Origin: Paracentrotus lividus
Taxonomy: Eukaryota; Echinodermata; Echinoidea; Camarodonta; Echinidae
Reading direction: 5' to 3'
Assembly: GCA_940671915.1 (NCBI GenBank)
Contig: CALNVZ010003426.1
Coordinates: forward strand, 40,538,959-40,602,958
DNA: 64,000 nucleotides
Position numbers and translations under genes: made by a program. Shown one piece after another: positions 39,189 to 43,910 of the stretch. Every line of letters begins with the position of its first letter. The first letter of the stretch is position 1. Below the pieces are notes generated by a model. It saw only the letters and a program-made list of their open reading frames with translations, did no database searches and was not told where the DNA came from.

Positions 39189-39936
39189 TATTATACATGA
39201 GAGAAAGGACTCAAGAAGAAGAAGAAGAATGTCTGACTTACTACTAAGAAACTAGAGATGTTTGATTTTGACAATGTACATTTCTACAATTTTTGGGACA
39301 TGTAACACATTTTCTATCCAACTCATGACATGTGGCCTTATAAAAATATTGATATATGGAGGAATTTAAGGTCTAGAGCATATCAAGCAAATTAAAAATC
39401 ATAACAAGCAGGTAAAGCTTACATGTATATCTTCACACAATCTATTATGTGATATGAAAAGATGGTTATCTTACTATTAAAAAAAAAAATGGTTTCAGAT
39501 GTTAAAGAAAATTGGCATACTTTTATGGACACATTGTTCAATAGTAACTTTTTGTTGCATTTCATTTTTCCCTCCATATTATCAAAATATTTAAGAGCAA
39601 AATAATCATCATTATTTAAATGTCCCACAAATCATATCTAAGGGCAGCTCTTTATAGCAAGATTATGAAAAATAATAAACTGATCATGAATATGTTCTTT
39701 TTACATAATCAGTAAAAATTACCTTTAATAGGTTAGCTTTCGGTAGCTGAATCTTCTGCCATCTTCCCCCCCCCTCCCCTCCCAACTGCTTACCGGGTTC
39801 TTGAGTAGGGCCACAAAGTCTGGCTTGTGTTTTCTGATGAGAGCCTCGAGCTCCTGGTATGGATCCGGGCATCTCTTGGAGACAATGAGGGAGATGGTGT
39901 GGTAGAGCTCCTTGTATGGACCCCATATCCTGGATC
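12497..39936 (-). CDS. NUP205: NUP205 gene, 24 coding exons (both ends missing)
   Basis: Nuclear pore complex protein Nup205 is a very large alpha-solenoid scaffold of the inner ring; it partners NUP93 and NUP35 and is paralogous to NUP188. Recognition rests on collinear matches along nearly the whole protein: 'WGPYKEL' and 'HKPDF' at the start, 'LLYYDG' and 'LIQSRQGRTWT' next, then 'PPGFDPYL' and 'FLRDSVFL', 'LLMGINPRSG', 'GFVECLE', 'PRTCLHA', 'PTMRYLRT', 'NRQRSHSQRLL', 'AKRHAFDAWRQ', 'VCRDACDGHELGR' and 'YESTM' at the end. Exons total 4,645 bases, about 1,549 codons if one missing base is allowed. Vertebrate NUP205 has about 2,010 residues, so roughly 450 C-terminal residues and about ten N-terminal residues lie outside what can be placed. 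No transmembrane segment or signal peptide is expected or seen. Single-copy housekeeping function is inferred from the family. Confidence 0.95.
13155..13312. repeat. MITE-like foldback with poly-C end
   Basis: The left end 'gtttcaccaagtcgctcata' is matched in inverse by 'acaaatgacttggtaaaata' at the right, followed by a run of C. A similar poly-C hairpin motif lies near 26,620-26,665. Confidence 0.5.
13338..13480. mobile_element. hAT-like MITE, CAGGGGAGC termini
   Basis: 143 bases. The left arm begins 'caggggagcatttcatcaaa' and the right arm ends 'tttgatgaaatgcttccctg', near-perfect inverted repeats of about 40 bases around a loop with 'cagccaatcagatataagc'. The CAGGG ends resemble hAT elements. 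No convincing 8-bp target duplication is seen. It ends five bases from the exon 24 donor. A noisy copy lies at about 6,003-6,146. Confidence 0.75.
13491..13726 (-). CDS. NUP205: NUP205 exon 24
   Basis: 236 bases, enters in phase 1 and leaves in phase 0, acceptor 'ttgcag', donor 'ggtaag'. Encodes 'GVQQRVRTNLYG', 'LLNYLQIPQKP' and the strongly conserved 'CRDACDGHELGR' at the 3' end. A long open frame on the plus strand across this exon is only its shadow. Confidence 0.95.
14150..14312. repeat. Interspersed repeat with GGTGTGAG ends
   Basis: Starts 'ggggtgtgagtgatcac' and ends 'ctgaactctcacaccca', so the ends are inverted repeats. The body repeats 'aagctgaaa' words. A relative lies at 33,809-33,962 and a noisy copy at about 6,790-6,952. 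Confidence 0.6.
14335..14626 (-). CDS. NUP205: NUP205 exon 23
   Basis: 292 bases, phase 0 to 1, acceptor 'caccag', donor 'gtgagt'. Encodes 'VNHEDAVAELTSPVAGAFLL' and later 'LTAILKELLTFILSTS'. Between them is a glycine-rich loop, 'VIGGAGGARGGGG', at about codons 67 to 79, a position where the vertebrate protein also has a poorly conserved loop. Confidence 0.92.
15044..15235 (-). CDS. NUP205: NUP205 exon 22
   Basis: 64 codons, phase 0 to 0, acceptor 'tgcag', donor 'gtatga'. Encodes 'EIMEILRTAVSRNG', then the conserved 'AKRHAFDAWRQVLEVLL', then 'VTVDILQELLSK'. The reading continues smoothly from exon 21, which ends '(V)EM'. Confidence 0.95.
15682..15932 (-). CDS. NUP205: NUP205 exon 21
   Basis: 251 bases, enters with two bases (the previous exon supplies G) and ends in phase 0, donor 'gtgagt'. 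Encodes 'LQMRRRILQLLDSVDFSQDF', 'EQTILNCEEKNEYG' and 'LLHHILMDQLN'. It joins directly to exon 20 in phase. A short segment present in vertebrates between these blocks seems to be absent, or sits in an undetected micro-exon. Confidence 0.93.
15973..16097 (-). pseudogene. Partial duplicate of NUP205 exon 21
   Basis: 125 bases that repeat the first half of exon 21 with its own acceptor 'gtctag'. The frame is intact for 40 codons ('LQMRHRFLQLLDSVDFSQDF' to 'EQTILN') and then stops at TAG (15,973-15,975). There is no donor; only 40 bases separate it from the real exon. Using this acceptor would give an extended exon with a premature stop, so it is either a relic or a regulatory 'poison' acceptor. 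Confidence 0.85.
16361..16393 (+). repeat. Poly-A run
   Basis: 33 consecutive A in the intron upstream of exon 21. The noisy copy has a run of about 29 at 8,882-8,910. Confidence 0.9.
17280..18320. repeat. Tandem units of the LRR region
   Basis: The block around 'aactgaaaatggatgaatt', 'ttcttcattgagatcaaagg' and 'tttgtgaattggca' occurs near 17,296, partially near 17,760, and again at 17,960. Copies differ by many indels. This reflects ancestral LRR exon duplication, with possible assembly noise in the first copies. Confidence 0.6.
19803..20740. repeat. Direct repeat, two units of about 468 bp
   Basis: The unit starting 'ggaaaaggtaaaaaatgaaa' at 19,803 repeats from about 20,271 with few differences, and each carries one 'CNMPNLTELKLDLEH' LRR phrase. 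The high similarity shows a recent local duplication within the LRR pseudogene. Confidence 0.85.
20761..21875. other. Intron 20, remaining part
   Basis: No gene is seen. It contains a poly-T run at about 20,945-20,963, and 21,128-21,200 resembles the end of an interspersed repeat. Purine-rich sequence precedes the exon 20 donor. Confidence 0.5.
21876..22034 (-). CDS. NUP205: NUP205 exon 20
   Basis: 159 bases, phase 1 to 1, acceptor 'ctttag', donor 'gtatgt'. Encodes 'LLNQQAWLLKAVAIELRMTA' and the very conserved 'NRQRSHSQRLLRLLLED', then 'DDG' completed by exon 21. The next intron is about 5.9 kb and is the largest in the gene. Confidence 0.95.
22067..22261. mobile_element. MITE with TGACATTTGCTCC-type ends
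   Basis: Begins 'tgtcatttgctccagcgaca' and ends with the inverse 'cattcgagcaaaatgtca'. The interior has 'accctaaccctacatg'-type telomere-like words. It belongs to the same family as 24,679-24,879. Confidence 0.6.
22569..22814 (-). CDS. NUP205: NUP205 exon 19
   Basis: 246 bases, phase 1 to 1, acceptor 'tccag', donor 'gtaagt'. Encodes 'GVLGSPRTCLHAVVSVLERG', 'PQLAELAYELVYRLCAN' and 'SAPTMRYLRTTQDFF'. It is one of the best conserved segments of the protein. Confidence 0.97.
23344..23381 (+). repeat. A-rich run with poly-A
   Basis: An A-rich stretch with about 31 consecutive A. The long open frame read on the opposite strand here is a phenylalanine artefact of this run. Confidence 0.9.
23434..23601 (-). 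CDS. NUP205: NUP205 exon 18
   Basis: 168 bases, phase 1 to 1, acceptor 'ttttag', donor 'gtaagg'. Encodes 'HTRLYAMRLLLFSLAQPGPN', 'LAHILLGYNTRKPVN' and 'ELQDPG', matching the vertebrate 'NLQDPG' block. Confidence 0.95.
23935..24068. mobile_element. Truncated MITE, TGACATTTGCTCC family
   Basis: The right end 'gattgtcgccgaagcaaatg' follows 'ctaatcctaacccg' and 'cctaaccaaac' words. This is a third, degraded member of the family at 24,679-24,879. It sits directly next to the exon 17 donor. Confidence 0.45.
24094..24190 (-). CDS. NUP205: NUP205 exon 17
   Basis: 97 bases, phase 0 to 1, acceptor 'ttccag', donor 'gtatca'. Encodes 'EESGHILHGFVECLEVEDLE', matching vertebrate 'GFVECLD'. Confidence 0.93.
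24472..24586 (-). CDS. NUP205: NUP205 exon 16, internally frameshifted
   Basis: 115 bases, enters in phase 2 and leaves in phase 0, acceptor 'tttag', donor 'gttagt'. The exon stays open in the main frame ('KFVSF' to 'NVQPEIAIYSINK'), but the middle matches the family only in another frame, where it reads 'HVSLPKHALAAVKVLYRMVK'. One T too few at 24,575-24,577 and one T too many at 24,512-24,514 would reconcile both. These are probably sequence errors in short homopolymers. Confidence 0.85.
24679..24879. mobile_element. MITE with 31-bp inverted ends
   Basis: 201 bases. The left end is 'catgacatttgctcctgcga' and the right end is 'cgcgggagcaaatgtcatg'; the arms differ at one position over 31 bases. 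The interior carries 'gggtagggttagggttg'. No open frame. Relatives in this window: 22,067-22,261, 23,935-24,068, 26,150-26,200 and 37,460-37,515. Confidence 0.85.
25024..25057 (+). repeat. Poly-A run
   Basis: An uninterrupted run of about 34 A in intron 15. Confidence 0.9.
25230..25477 (-). CDS. NUP205: NUP205 exon 15
   Basis: 248 bases, phase 0 to 2, acceptor 'cttag', donor 'gtaagc'. Encodes 'ILSILDESIRLL', 'TFPGKENMTECALYCLTMLE' and 'PLDQLLMGINPRSGRADHL', a clear match to the family's 'PLEQLLQGINPRTKKAD' block. Confidence 0.97.
25929..26111 (-). CDS. NUP205: NUP205 exon 14
   Basis: 61 codons, acceptor 'tctag', donor 'gtatat'. Begins 'WEVAASVTKILSKLLAAHEP' and continues 'MVELQGG', 'NKPPGHHLLVHMLND' and 'SMLQL'. 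The first codon is TGG in phase 0, which conflicts with the phase 2 end of exon 13. Confidence 0.95.
26643..26664 (+). repeat. Poly-C run
   Basis: A run of about 20 C following the hairpin 'ttcacgaacgatttcgtgaa', 30 bases beyond the exon 13 donor. Runs of this kind mark the ends of several MITEs in this window. Confidence 0.85.
26693..26949 (-). CDS. NUP205: NUP205 exon 13
   Basis: 257 bases, phase 0 to 2, acceptor 'cctag', donor 'gtaaag'. Encodes 'LELEEIESNNEEYPLTRGF' and 'YRPPGFDPYLKFLRDSVFLK', the strongest family signature in the gene. It ends 'NPAE' plus AG. One additional A in the AAA before the donor would restore 'AEK' and the correct phase. Confidence 0.96.
27524..27706 (-). CDS. 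NUP205: NUP205 exon 12
   Basis: 61 codons, phase 0 to 0, acceptor 'tttag', donor 'gtaaag'. Encodes 'NEDARLAMVENQSWLPSVLL', 'LLTCSIPPPLKAECLRTLA' and 'SPEIAATLWQSLE'. Confidence 0.97.
27961..28202. mobile_element. MITE with 39-bp ends, GGACTAAATCC type
   Basis: 242 bases. The left arm begins 'tgaagagtttgtttccaaaa' and the right arm ends 'ccttttggaaacaagctctt'; the arms match over 39 bases with one difference. A 244-bp relative with 'gtactacatcc' in place of 'ggactaaatcc' lies at 58,807-59,050. Confidence 0.85.
28441..28655 (-). CDS. NUP205: NUP205 exon 11
   Basis: 215 bases, phase 1 to 0, acceptor 'tacag', donor 'gtaagt'. Encodes 'VSWDHFFMSLNRYYSSLRQE', 'LGARGITPQEMEGLVNVLKL' and 'VQAVAKQ', matching the family's 'SWEHFF' and 'RGIT' blocks. 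Confidence 0.96.
29116..29266 (-). CDS. NUP205: NUP205 exon 10
   Basis: 151 bases, phase 0 to 1, acceptor 'tttag', donor 'gtaagt'. Encodes 'KFVRMAGDLLPPSLYIPYLH' and 'MLQGLSNGPQSAHHCFNLLK', nearly the same as in vertebrates. Confidence 0.97.
29390..29555 (-). mobile_element. tRNA-derived SINE
   Basis: On the minus strand a tRNA-like head at about 29,538-29,477 has 'ggctcggtgggtagagc' (A box), a 'ctcataatc' anticodon-like loop and 'gtgggttaaatcccc' (B box). It is followed by an unrelated body with 'ggtatgacgt' in the opposite sense. It is too degenerate and lacks a full acceptor stem, so it is not scored as a functional tRNA. It lies in the intron upstream of exon 10. Confidence 0.75.
29838..30430 (-). 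mobile_element. Three truncated LINE 3' tails
   Basis: On the minus strand, 'aaataaactaaactgaaac'-type sequence occurs near 30,003, 30,303 and, in variant form, near 29,840. Each is followed by shared sequence such as 'ttcaatgcaagagaataac' read on the plus strand. These look like 5'-truncated insertions of one LINE family, all in the same orientation. Confidence 0.55.
30819..30962 (-). CDS. NUP205: NUP205 exon 9
   Basis: 48 codons, phase 0 to 0, acceptor 'ttcag', donor 'gtgagg'. Encodes 'FGFLYEKDPLQLELSLDYWN' and 'SYLSVYHHKQSQRQ', matching the family's 'LELALEYW'. A glycine-rich loop 'TGGGGA' sits between. Confidence 0.94.
31383..31518. mobile_element. Small MITE, poly-G flanked
   Basis: A G run plus 'gattcactaaca' at the left, and 'tgttagtgaatc' plus a C run at the right. 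The interior holds a second inverted pair, 'aaaatcaatccca' and 'tgggattgatttt'. About 136 bases, non-coding. Confidence 0.7.
31628..31915. repeat. TCTAAT-word foldback minisatellite
   Basis: The left half has 'ggtctaaatttggtctac' and 'tgtctaattttgatttcg'. The right half has the inverse 'gggaattagatg' and 'ctattagacgaattgg', around 'aactggtaacagac'. It ends about 45 bases from the exon 8 donor. Same family as 12,010-12,480. Confidence 0.7.
31965..32081 (-). CDS. NUP205: NUP205 exon 8
   Basis: 39 codons, phase 0 to 0, acceptor 'tgcag', donor 'gtaggt'. Encodes 'VKEIRNRGDEAGRLI' and 'LSRHFEDFMHL', matching 'VKQLRNRADEDARMI' in the family. Confidence 0.95.
32285..32345. repeat. GATA/GAGA-rich microsatellite
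   Basis: 'gatagatatatagatagaga' grades into GA repeats. Simple sequence in intron 7. Confidence 0.8.
32531..32593 (-). CDS. NUP205: NUP205 exon 7
   Basis: A 21-codon micro-exon, phase 0 to 0, acceptor 'gacag', donor 'gtaagt'. It encodes 'EFYVRRIHGLLTDFIF' then 'QMPLK', collinear with the vertebrate 'EFYIRRVHNLITDF' block. Confidence 0.96.
33072..33355 (-). CDS. NUP205: NUP205 exon 6
   Basis: 284 bases, phase 1 to 0, acceptor 'gtcag', donor 'gtaagc'. Encodes 'EIEQQLPILKDPKYL', 'VMQLAWALTLRNSAQLPEL' and 'INKCVIANKVFHQN', matching 'VRLAWALALRGISQLPD' in the family. Confidence 0.94.
33472..33520 (+). repeat. Poly-A run of 49
   Basis: An uninterrupted A run in intron 5, followed by shorter runs near 33,574 and 33,664. 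Confidence 0.95.
33809..33962. repeat. Interspersed repeat with GTGTGAG ends
   Basis: Starts 'gggatgtgagtgaccac' and ends 'gaactctcacacccc', with 'aaagctaaaataagct' words inside. Relative of 14,150-14,312. It ends about 10 bases from the exon 5 donor. Confidence 0.6.
33972..34203 (-). CDS. NUP205: NUP205 exon 5
   Basis: 232 bases, phase 0 to 1, acceptor 'tgcag', donor 'gtgagt'. Encodes 'IQEFMHGIRTSLADCLYCYA', 'TPFGRKDTILLAKHL' and 'SVALLMAFLYSIDTGVVEQR', matching the family's 'CQSPLGKDDTLLLIGHL'. Confidence 0.96.
34541..35854. mobile_element. 1.3-kb foldback element with 5-bp target duplication
   Basis: The element proper is 34,546-35,849. It begins 'ttaggagtgggctataagt' and ends 'atttatagcccactcctaa'. 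'ttgta' flanks both sides (34,541-34,545 and 35,850-35,854). The arms run inward for roughly 550-590 bases, with paired landmarks 'caagatggccaccgttttcc' versus 'gcggccatcttggatttttg' and 'gtttccaatgcttatgtgtg' versus 'acaaaagcattggaaacc'. No transposase is seen, so it is non-autonomous. As an intron 4 sequence it would form a very long RNA hairpin. Confidence 0.9.
35855..37131. other. Intron 4, remaining part
   Basis: No coding exon is seen. The words 'taacggagtgacat' (near 36,077) and 'ttacggagtgacat' (36,454) suggest a degraded repeat. The exon 4 donor follows. Confidence 0.5.
37132..37436 (-). CDS. NUP205: NUP205 exon 4
   Basis: 305 bases, enters with two bases (G supplied by exon 3) and ends in phase 0, acceptor 'atcag', donor 'gtgagt'. 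Encodes 'DQQQPRFPGLPRGLVAVLLY', 'LLIQSRQGRTWTFEL', 'FTNDLVSEGLVSKVL' and 'GPKHRHD', matching the family along its whole length. Confidence 0.97.
38037..38208 (-). CDS. NUP205: NUP205 exon 3
   Basis: 172 bases, phase 0 to 1, acceptor 'atcag', donor 'gtgagt'. The minus strand reads 'AKNSQHREQIKKADVEGVVI', 'LPRQLIEEALIISDLFDLNE' and 'YAAVELLLAG', matching 'EAFILSDLFDIGELAAVELL' in vertebrates. Its only long open frame near here is on the other strand, so it is easily missed. Confidence 0.95.
39142..39187. repeat. (TA)n microsatellite
   Basis: About 23 TA units in intron 2. Confidence 0.95.
39794..39936 (-). CDS. NUP205: NUP205 exon 2 (first exon placed)
   Basis: 143 bases, enters with 'GA' completing a codon from an upstream exon (NGA), ends in phase 0, acceptor 'tacag', donor 'gtaagc'. 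Encodes 'SRIWGPYKELYHTISLIVSK' and 'LEALIRKHKPDFVALLKNP', matching the vertebrate start 'ASLWGPYKDIWHKV'. The initiator exon should encode about ten residues and end one base into a codon. I could not identify it. Confidence 0.95.
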
Positions 39937-40534
39937 CTGTACAAACACACACAAAACAAAACAGAGATTATCTTGATTTCTGGTCATGGCAGAAATAATT
40001 TATTAAACAGAATCATTTAAAATAAATCCATCAAACTTTGGACATTCCAGTTATATTTTATAGGAATAATTCAAAGCCTCTTCTAAATCTCAATAGGCAA
40101 GTCCGAGTTATTTTTTTTATTTTGTCCCATTCGTTTACTGATAAATAATTTACCATAGACTAGAATCTAGTCAACGTTCATTACACTTATGCATGGTCAA
40201 TTCATAATTGACCTTGCACTGGGAAGTACCTTATTGCAGCAGTTTACTACCAATGGAAAGTCAATGCAGAAAAGTGTCTTGAGCACCTCCAGCTAAGTCA
40301 GGTGGCATATCAAAAAGGGTCTAAAATTATCCTAAAAAAATTTAAAAAATTTCTAATAGAAGAATTATATTGCAATGGGACTATAGATTATCTTAATTTA
40401 TTTTGAGGTAGGTTTAAAGCTGGTTTCGCTAATTATTATTGAGAAGTTTCCTCAGCAACCAAGAGGGCGACAGACAGCCATTTTTCAGTACTGACTGATG
40501 TTGGTTTGCAGCTGTATGTGGTCAACGTTAAACT

Positions 40535-40933
40535 CTAATAGGTACAATGTACGTTCCAAAAGTAATGACCCATTCTAGTGCGGCGTGGCTCGTCTTCGCC
40601 GCACTCCGTGCATTCATCAATCGATTCTGCTAATCCCTCGTCCAACTTTTGATTGGGGAACGCTTGGCGTCTTTTCATATCGTAGAACGCTAAAGGACGC
40701 ACTCTCCAATTACGTAAAAATTTGCACTTCTTTTCTTTAGTTTCAATCTTCAAGGTTTCTGTAATAGCGTCCTCTACGTTAACATGGCTATACTCATCTA
40801 GTAAATAGAAGTCATAATACTTTTTTAGACCACATCTGACATTTTGCAGTAGCCTAGGTCTGTATGTTTTGTTTTTGTTTTTGGTTGGTGGGGTTTTGCT
40901 GTACGATTTTATAATACTTTGAACTTTTGGCAA
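40535..40933 (-). CDS. Unrecognised open frame, possible exon
   Basis: An open frame of about 130 codons between stops, without a convincing ATG near its start. The composition is protein-like, rich in K, R, E and D, with 'LKKYYDFYLLDEYSHVNVED' and 'ECTECGEDEPRR'. The C-x-x-C pair could be part of a metal site, but nothing else supports that. It lies 0.6 kb upstream of NUP205 exon 2 on the same strand. It does not match the NUP205 N-terminus, and is followed upstream by the GAGACGTCTC repeats. It may be a transposon remnant. No function is proposed. Confidence 0.3.
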   Translation of the reverse strand: MPKVQSIIKSYSKTPPTKNKNKTYRPRLLQNVRCGLKKYYDFYLLDEYSHVNVEDAITETLKIETKEKKCKFLRNWRVRPLAFYDMKRRQAFPNQKLDEGLAESIDECTECGEDEPRRTRMGHYFWNVHCTY

Positions 40934-40959
40934 ATTTAATTATTGTGTGAATACTCATG

Positions 40960-41490
40960 AAACGTCGCAGGGACTGAGGAGACGTCTCGAAGATGATTCC
41001 GCGACAGAGTTTCAAACCGTGTCAAGTAATTTCAAAATCGTGTTTCTGAGTAGAAGTAGTTTTCCGCGAATTGAGATACCACCATTATCACCGTTTTAGT
41101 AATTCCCCAATTAGGGTGCTATCTTACTTCGCGGAGACGTCTCCGCGACAGAATAAAAATCCGTCTCCGCGACGGAAATAACGCATTAGAGACGTCTCGG
41201 AGACGTCTCCGCGACAATTTATGAAAAAGTCTGAAGTAGCTCCAAATCCGTCCCCGAAAATCAGGAGACGTTCTAGACGGATTTGGGACTACTTCAGATA
41301 TTTCTTTTTCATCAATAGTCGCGGAGACATCTCAGAGACGTCTCGGGGCGTCTCCTGAATTCGGATACGGATTTGGGACTACTTCAGATTTATTCTTTTA
41401 TATAATTGTCCGCGGAGACGTCTCTAATACTTTTTATCCGTCGCGGAGACGGATTTTTATTCTGTCGCGAGGAGACAGTGAGATATAGCT
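40960..41490. mobile_element. GAGACGTCTC foldback cluster 1
   Basis: The left arm has 'ggagacgtctccgcgacag', 'aataaaaatccgtctccgcg' and 'attagagacgtctcggagac'. The right arm, from about 41,300 to 41,490, has the inverse 'gtccgcggagacgtctctaa' and 'cgcggagacggatttttatt'. The centre carries 'ggatttgggactacttcag' twice. The arms are about 180 bp each, from about 41,115 to 41,490. A weaker solo piece lies at 40,960-41,050. No coding sequence. Confidence 0.8.
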
Positions 41491-42530
41491 CCTAGGATCA
41501 GCGCTTCTCCTTTTTCAATTAGACGACCCTAGGCCGCTCTGAATTTATTGTGAGCACCCGAAATTCAAAAGAATTGTCATGTCTTTTATATGCTGCCGGG
41601 TTAAATCCCAAAATAGCGATCCAATAGTATACACATGCCTTTGTCGGTGTCTTTATAGAGAAAGTCCTAGTGTATTCAAAATATTACGCTTTACAATGAG
41701 CAGGAAGTGGCTTTGAATCTTTTGCCTGCACCTGCTCTTCACTGACCGTTAGAAGAGGGATTTATGGAGGTGCTCTATAGCTTTGGTGTTTCCCCATAAA
41801 TTTAAGATCGGCTTGGCGCAAAGTTTAAGTCTTTTCCTCTTTTTCTATTTTCTTTCTTTTTTTTCTTTTTTTTTTGGGGGGGGGGTGTTGGGGGCCTCTC
41901 TTGGCGCACCCATGCCCCCGCCCCCAATTTTAATTCGCGCATTAATTTTCTATTACGTTCAATGCGCGTGCACCGCCATTTTGGGGCCAGAAAAATCCCT
42001 CGCGCGGTAAACGTTCTCGCATTTCATTCGCGTTTCTGGGGGGGGCTTTACGGGCCCCGGGTAGGCTCGCGGGGGGCTGAAAAGGAGGAAAAAGGAAAAA
42101 GGAGAGAGGAAAAGAGATGGAAAAGAGAGAGAGGGAAAAAGGGGGAAAAGGGGAGGGGGAAAAGAGAGAGGAAGGGAAAGGGGCTAATTTGGTCTTAAAT
42201 TTAGGGGCGCCAAATCGATCATAAATTTTAGAGGGCGCCGACTCGACCTTAAAACTGAGGGGCGTCGAAATGCCTTGCTCGTTCGGATTTTTTTTTTTAA
42301 TGCCGCTCCATTTGTATAGCCGGGGATCACGATCTCATCCCCCCCCCCCCTGTCCCTGGATATTACTGATCTTGAATTAACACTCCGGTTCATCACACGT
42401 TGGGTTGATAATAGGCACTTAATTGGCCGGATGTTTCATTTCTTTTGTGTTTATGGAAATGATGGAACCGTCTCGATCCGTTGTGCGAAGGTGTGAAATT
42501 CGGCGCTCTTAAAGATTATCACTATAATGA
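41491..42530. other. Gene-free spacer with purine-rich tract
   Basis: No supported gene. 41,830-41,890 is T-rich and then G-rich. 42,078-42,182 is a G/A-only tract ('ggaggaaaaaggaaaaagga' style). Long frames here are low-complexity artefacts. Confidence 0.6.
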
Positions 42531-42930
42531 TGGGTCGTATCTAACTTCCGCGAGACGTCTCCGCGACGGATAAAAAGTATTAGAGACGTCTCCGCGACAG
42601 TAATCAAAAACTGTAACAAAGCACTTTCAATAACTGTCTCATAGTATTTCGCTACTCATGAAACGTCTCGGAGACCGTCCTCGCGACTAATTTTGAACTT
42701 GTCTTGGAGACGTCTCCAGGACATCTCCGAGACGTTTCCGCGACGTTTCATGAGTTGCGGAAACTAATTTGAGACAGTTCTTTGAAAGTGCTTTGTTACA
42801 GTTTTTGAAAACTGTCGGCGGAGATATCCTCCGAGACATCGGAGACGTCTCTAATACTTCTTTTTTTTTCCCGTCGCGGAAACGATTCGGTCGTGGAGAA
42901 CGTCTCCGCGAAGGAAATGCACCCAAAACT
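42531..42930. mobile_element. GAGACGTCTC foldback cluster 2
   Basis: The left part has 'cgagacgtctccgcgacgga', 'tattagagacgtctccgcga' and 'ctgtaacaaagcactttcaa'. The right part has the inverse 'ttgaaagtgctttgttacag', 'cggagacgtctctaatactt' and 'cccgtcgcggaaacg'. A central set of 'ggagacgtctccaggacatc' words makes further nested palindromes. Confidence 0.8.
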
Positions 42931-43640
42931 TTGAGCAAGCAATTGGCAATAATTGAGGAGCAGATGGCCGCGGAGCGTTTTTAAGTGGAGGGGCTGAGCC
43001 CAGGTTGGGAGGGGGGGGGGTGGGTGAAGCAGATAAATCAGAAATGTATATAATTTTTTTTCGTTTTTGTACCGACTGTCTGCTGACGAAAGTAGGCCCC
43101 CCCCCCCCCACTCCATCCTAGCCCCTGCTCCAGGGCCCTGAGGAGTACTGTAAAATTGTTTAATATATGCGCAGTACATAACAAAATACACGAAATTTAG
43201 ACATTTTTCTGTGTGTTTTGTTTCATAGTATGACTACATCAGTGCGTAATAAACGATATTCTGCCAAAATTCTCAATATAATTTGGTTGTCGTCATAAAG
43301 AGTACAAATTTAGGTCTAATATATATTTGTAAAACGAATGTTCGTGTGGAGAGGAAGAAGAAAATGCCTTGGATGAAGAGGGAAAGAAAGAAGCTGAAAA
43401 GGTAAAAGTAAAATCAGGGAGGGGGAGGGTGGGCGGTAATCAATGTCTGTGATTATAAGCCCAAGCTTGGGGAGACGTACCCTCCCCTGCAACAAAATGA
43501 ATGATAAGAAATTGTAAAAGAACATAAACGTAATAGCCTAAATAACAACAGGGAGACCAAAATAGGAATGATTAAATAAAAGTTTTTACAAGTTAAGCCA
43601 TATTTTTATTTATATTTTTAATTAACTTATAGGTTTGTAC
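42931..43640. other. Gene-free spacer
   Basis: Contains G-runs near 43,010 and a C-run near 43,100. No reliable coding signal. Confidence 0.5.
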
Positions 43641-43910
43641 TCTTCGCGGAGACGGGACTACTTTGACATGTTGAAGGCGGTTGTGAAATTTGTCGCGGAA
43701 ACGTCTCCAAAACAGAAAAGGGTGTCTCCGGTGAAGGAGAAAATATATCGGAGACGTCTCTAATACTTTTTTCTGTTACGTCTTGAAGACGCTTTTTGCG
43801 TCGCGGAGACGTCTCGGAGACATCTCTTTGACGCCCCCGCGAGAAATTTCAAAACCGTCTCAAAATAGTCCCAAATCCGTCTCTGTGAAGAGAGATATCA
43901 CCATGAATAG
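43641..43910. mobile_element. GAGACGTCTC foldback cluster 3
   Basis: 'cttcgcggagacgggactac' at the left and 'cccaaatccgtctctgtgaa' at the right are inverse ends. Inside are 'atcggagacgtctctaatac' and 'gtcgcggagacgtctcggag'. This is the most degenerate of the three clusters. Confidence 0.7.

Noticed and set aside
42851..43191. Overlapping frames of 86-131 codons on the minus strand
   Set aside because: They run through GAGACGTCTC repeats and G/C homopolymers, and are proline/glycine-rich artefacts.
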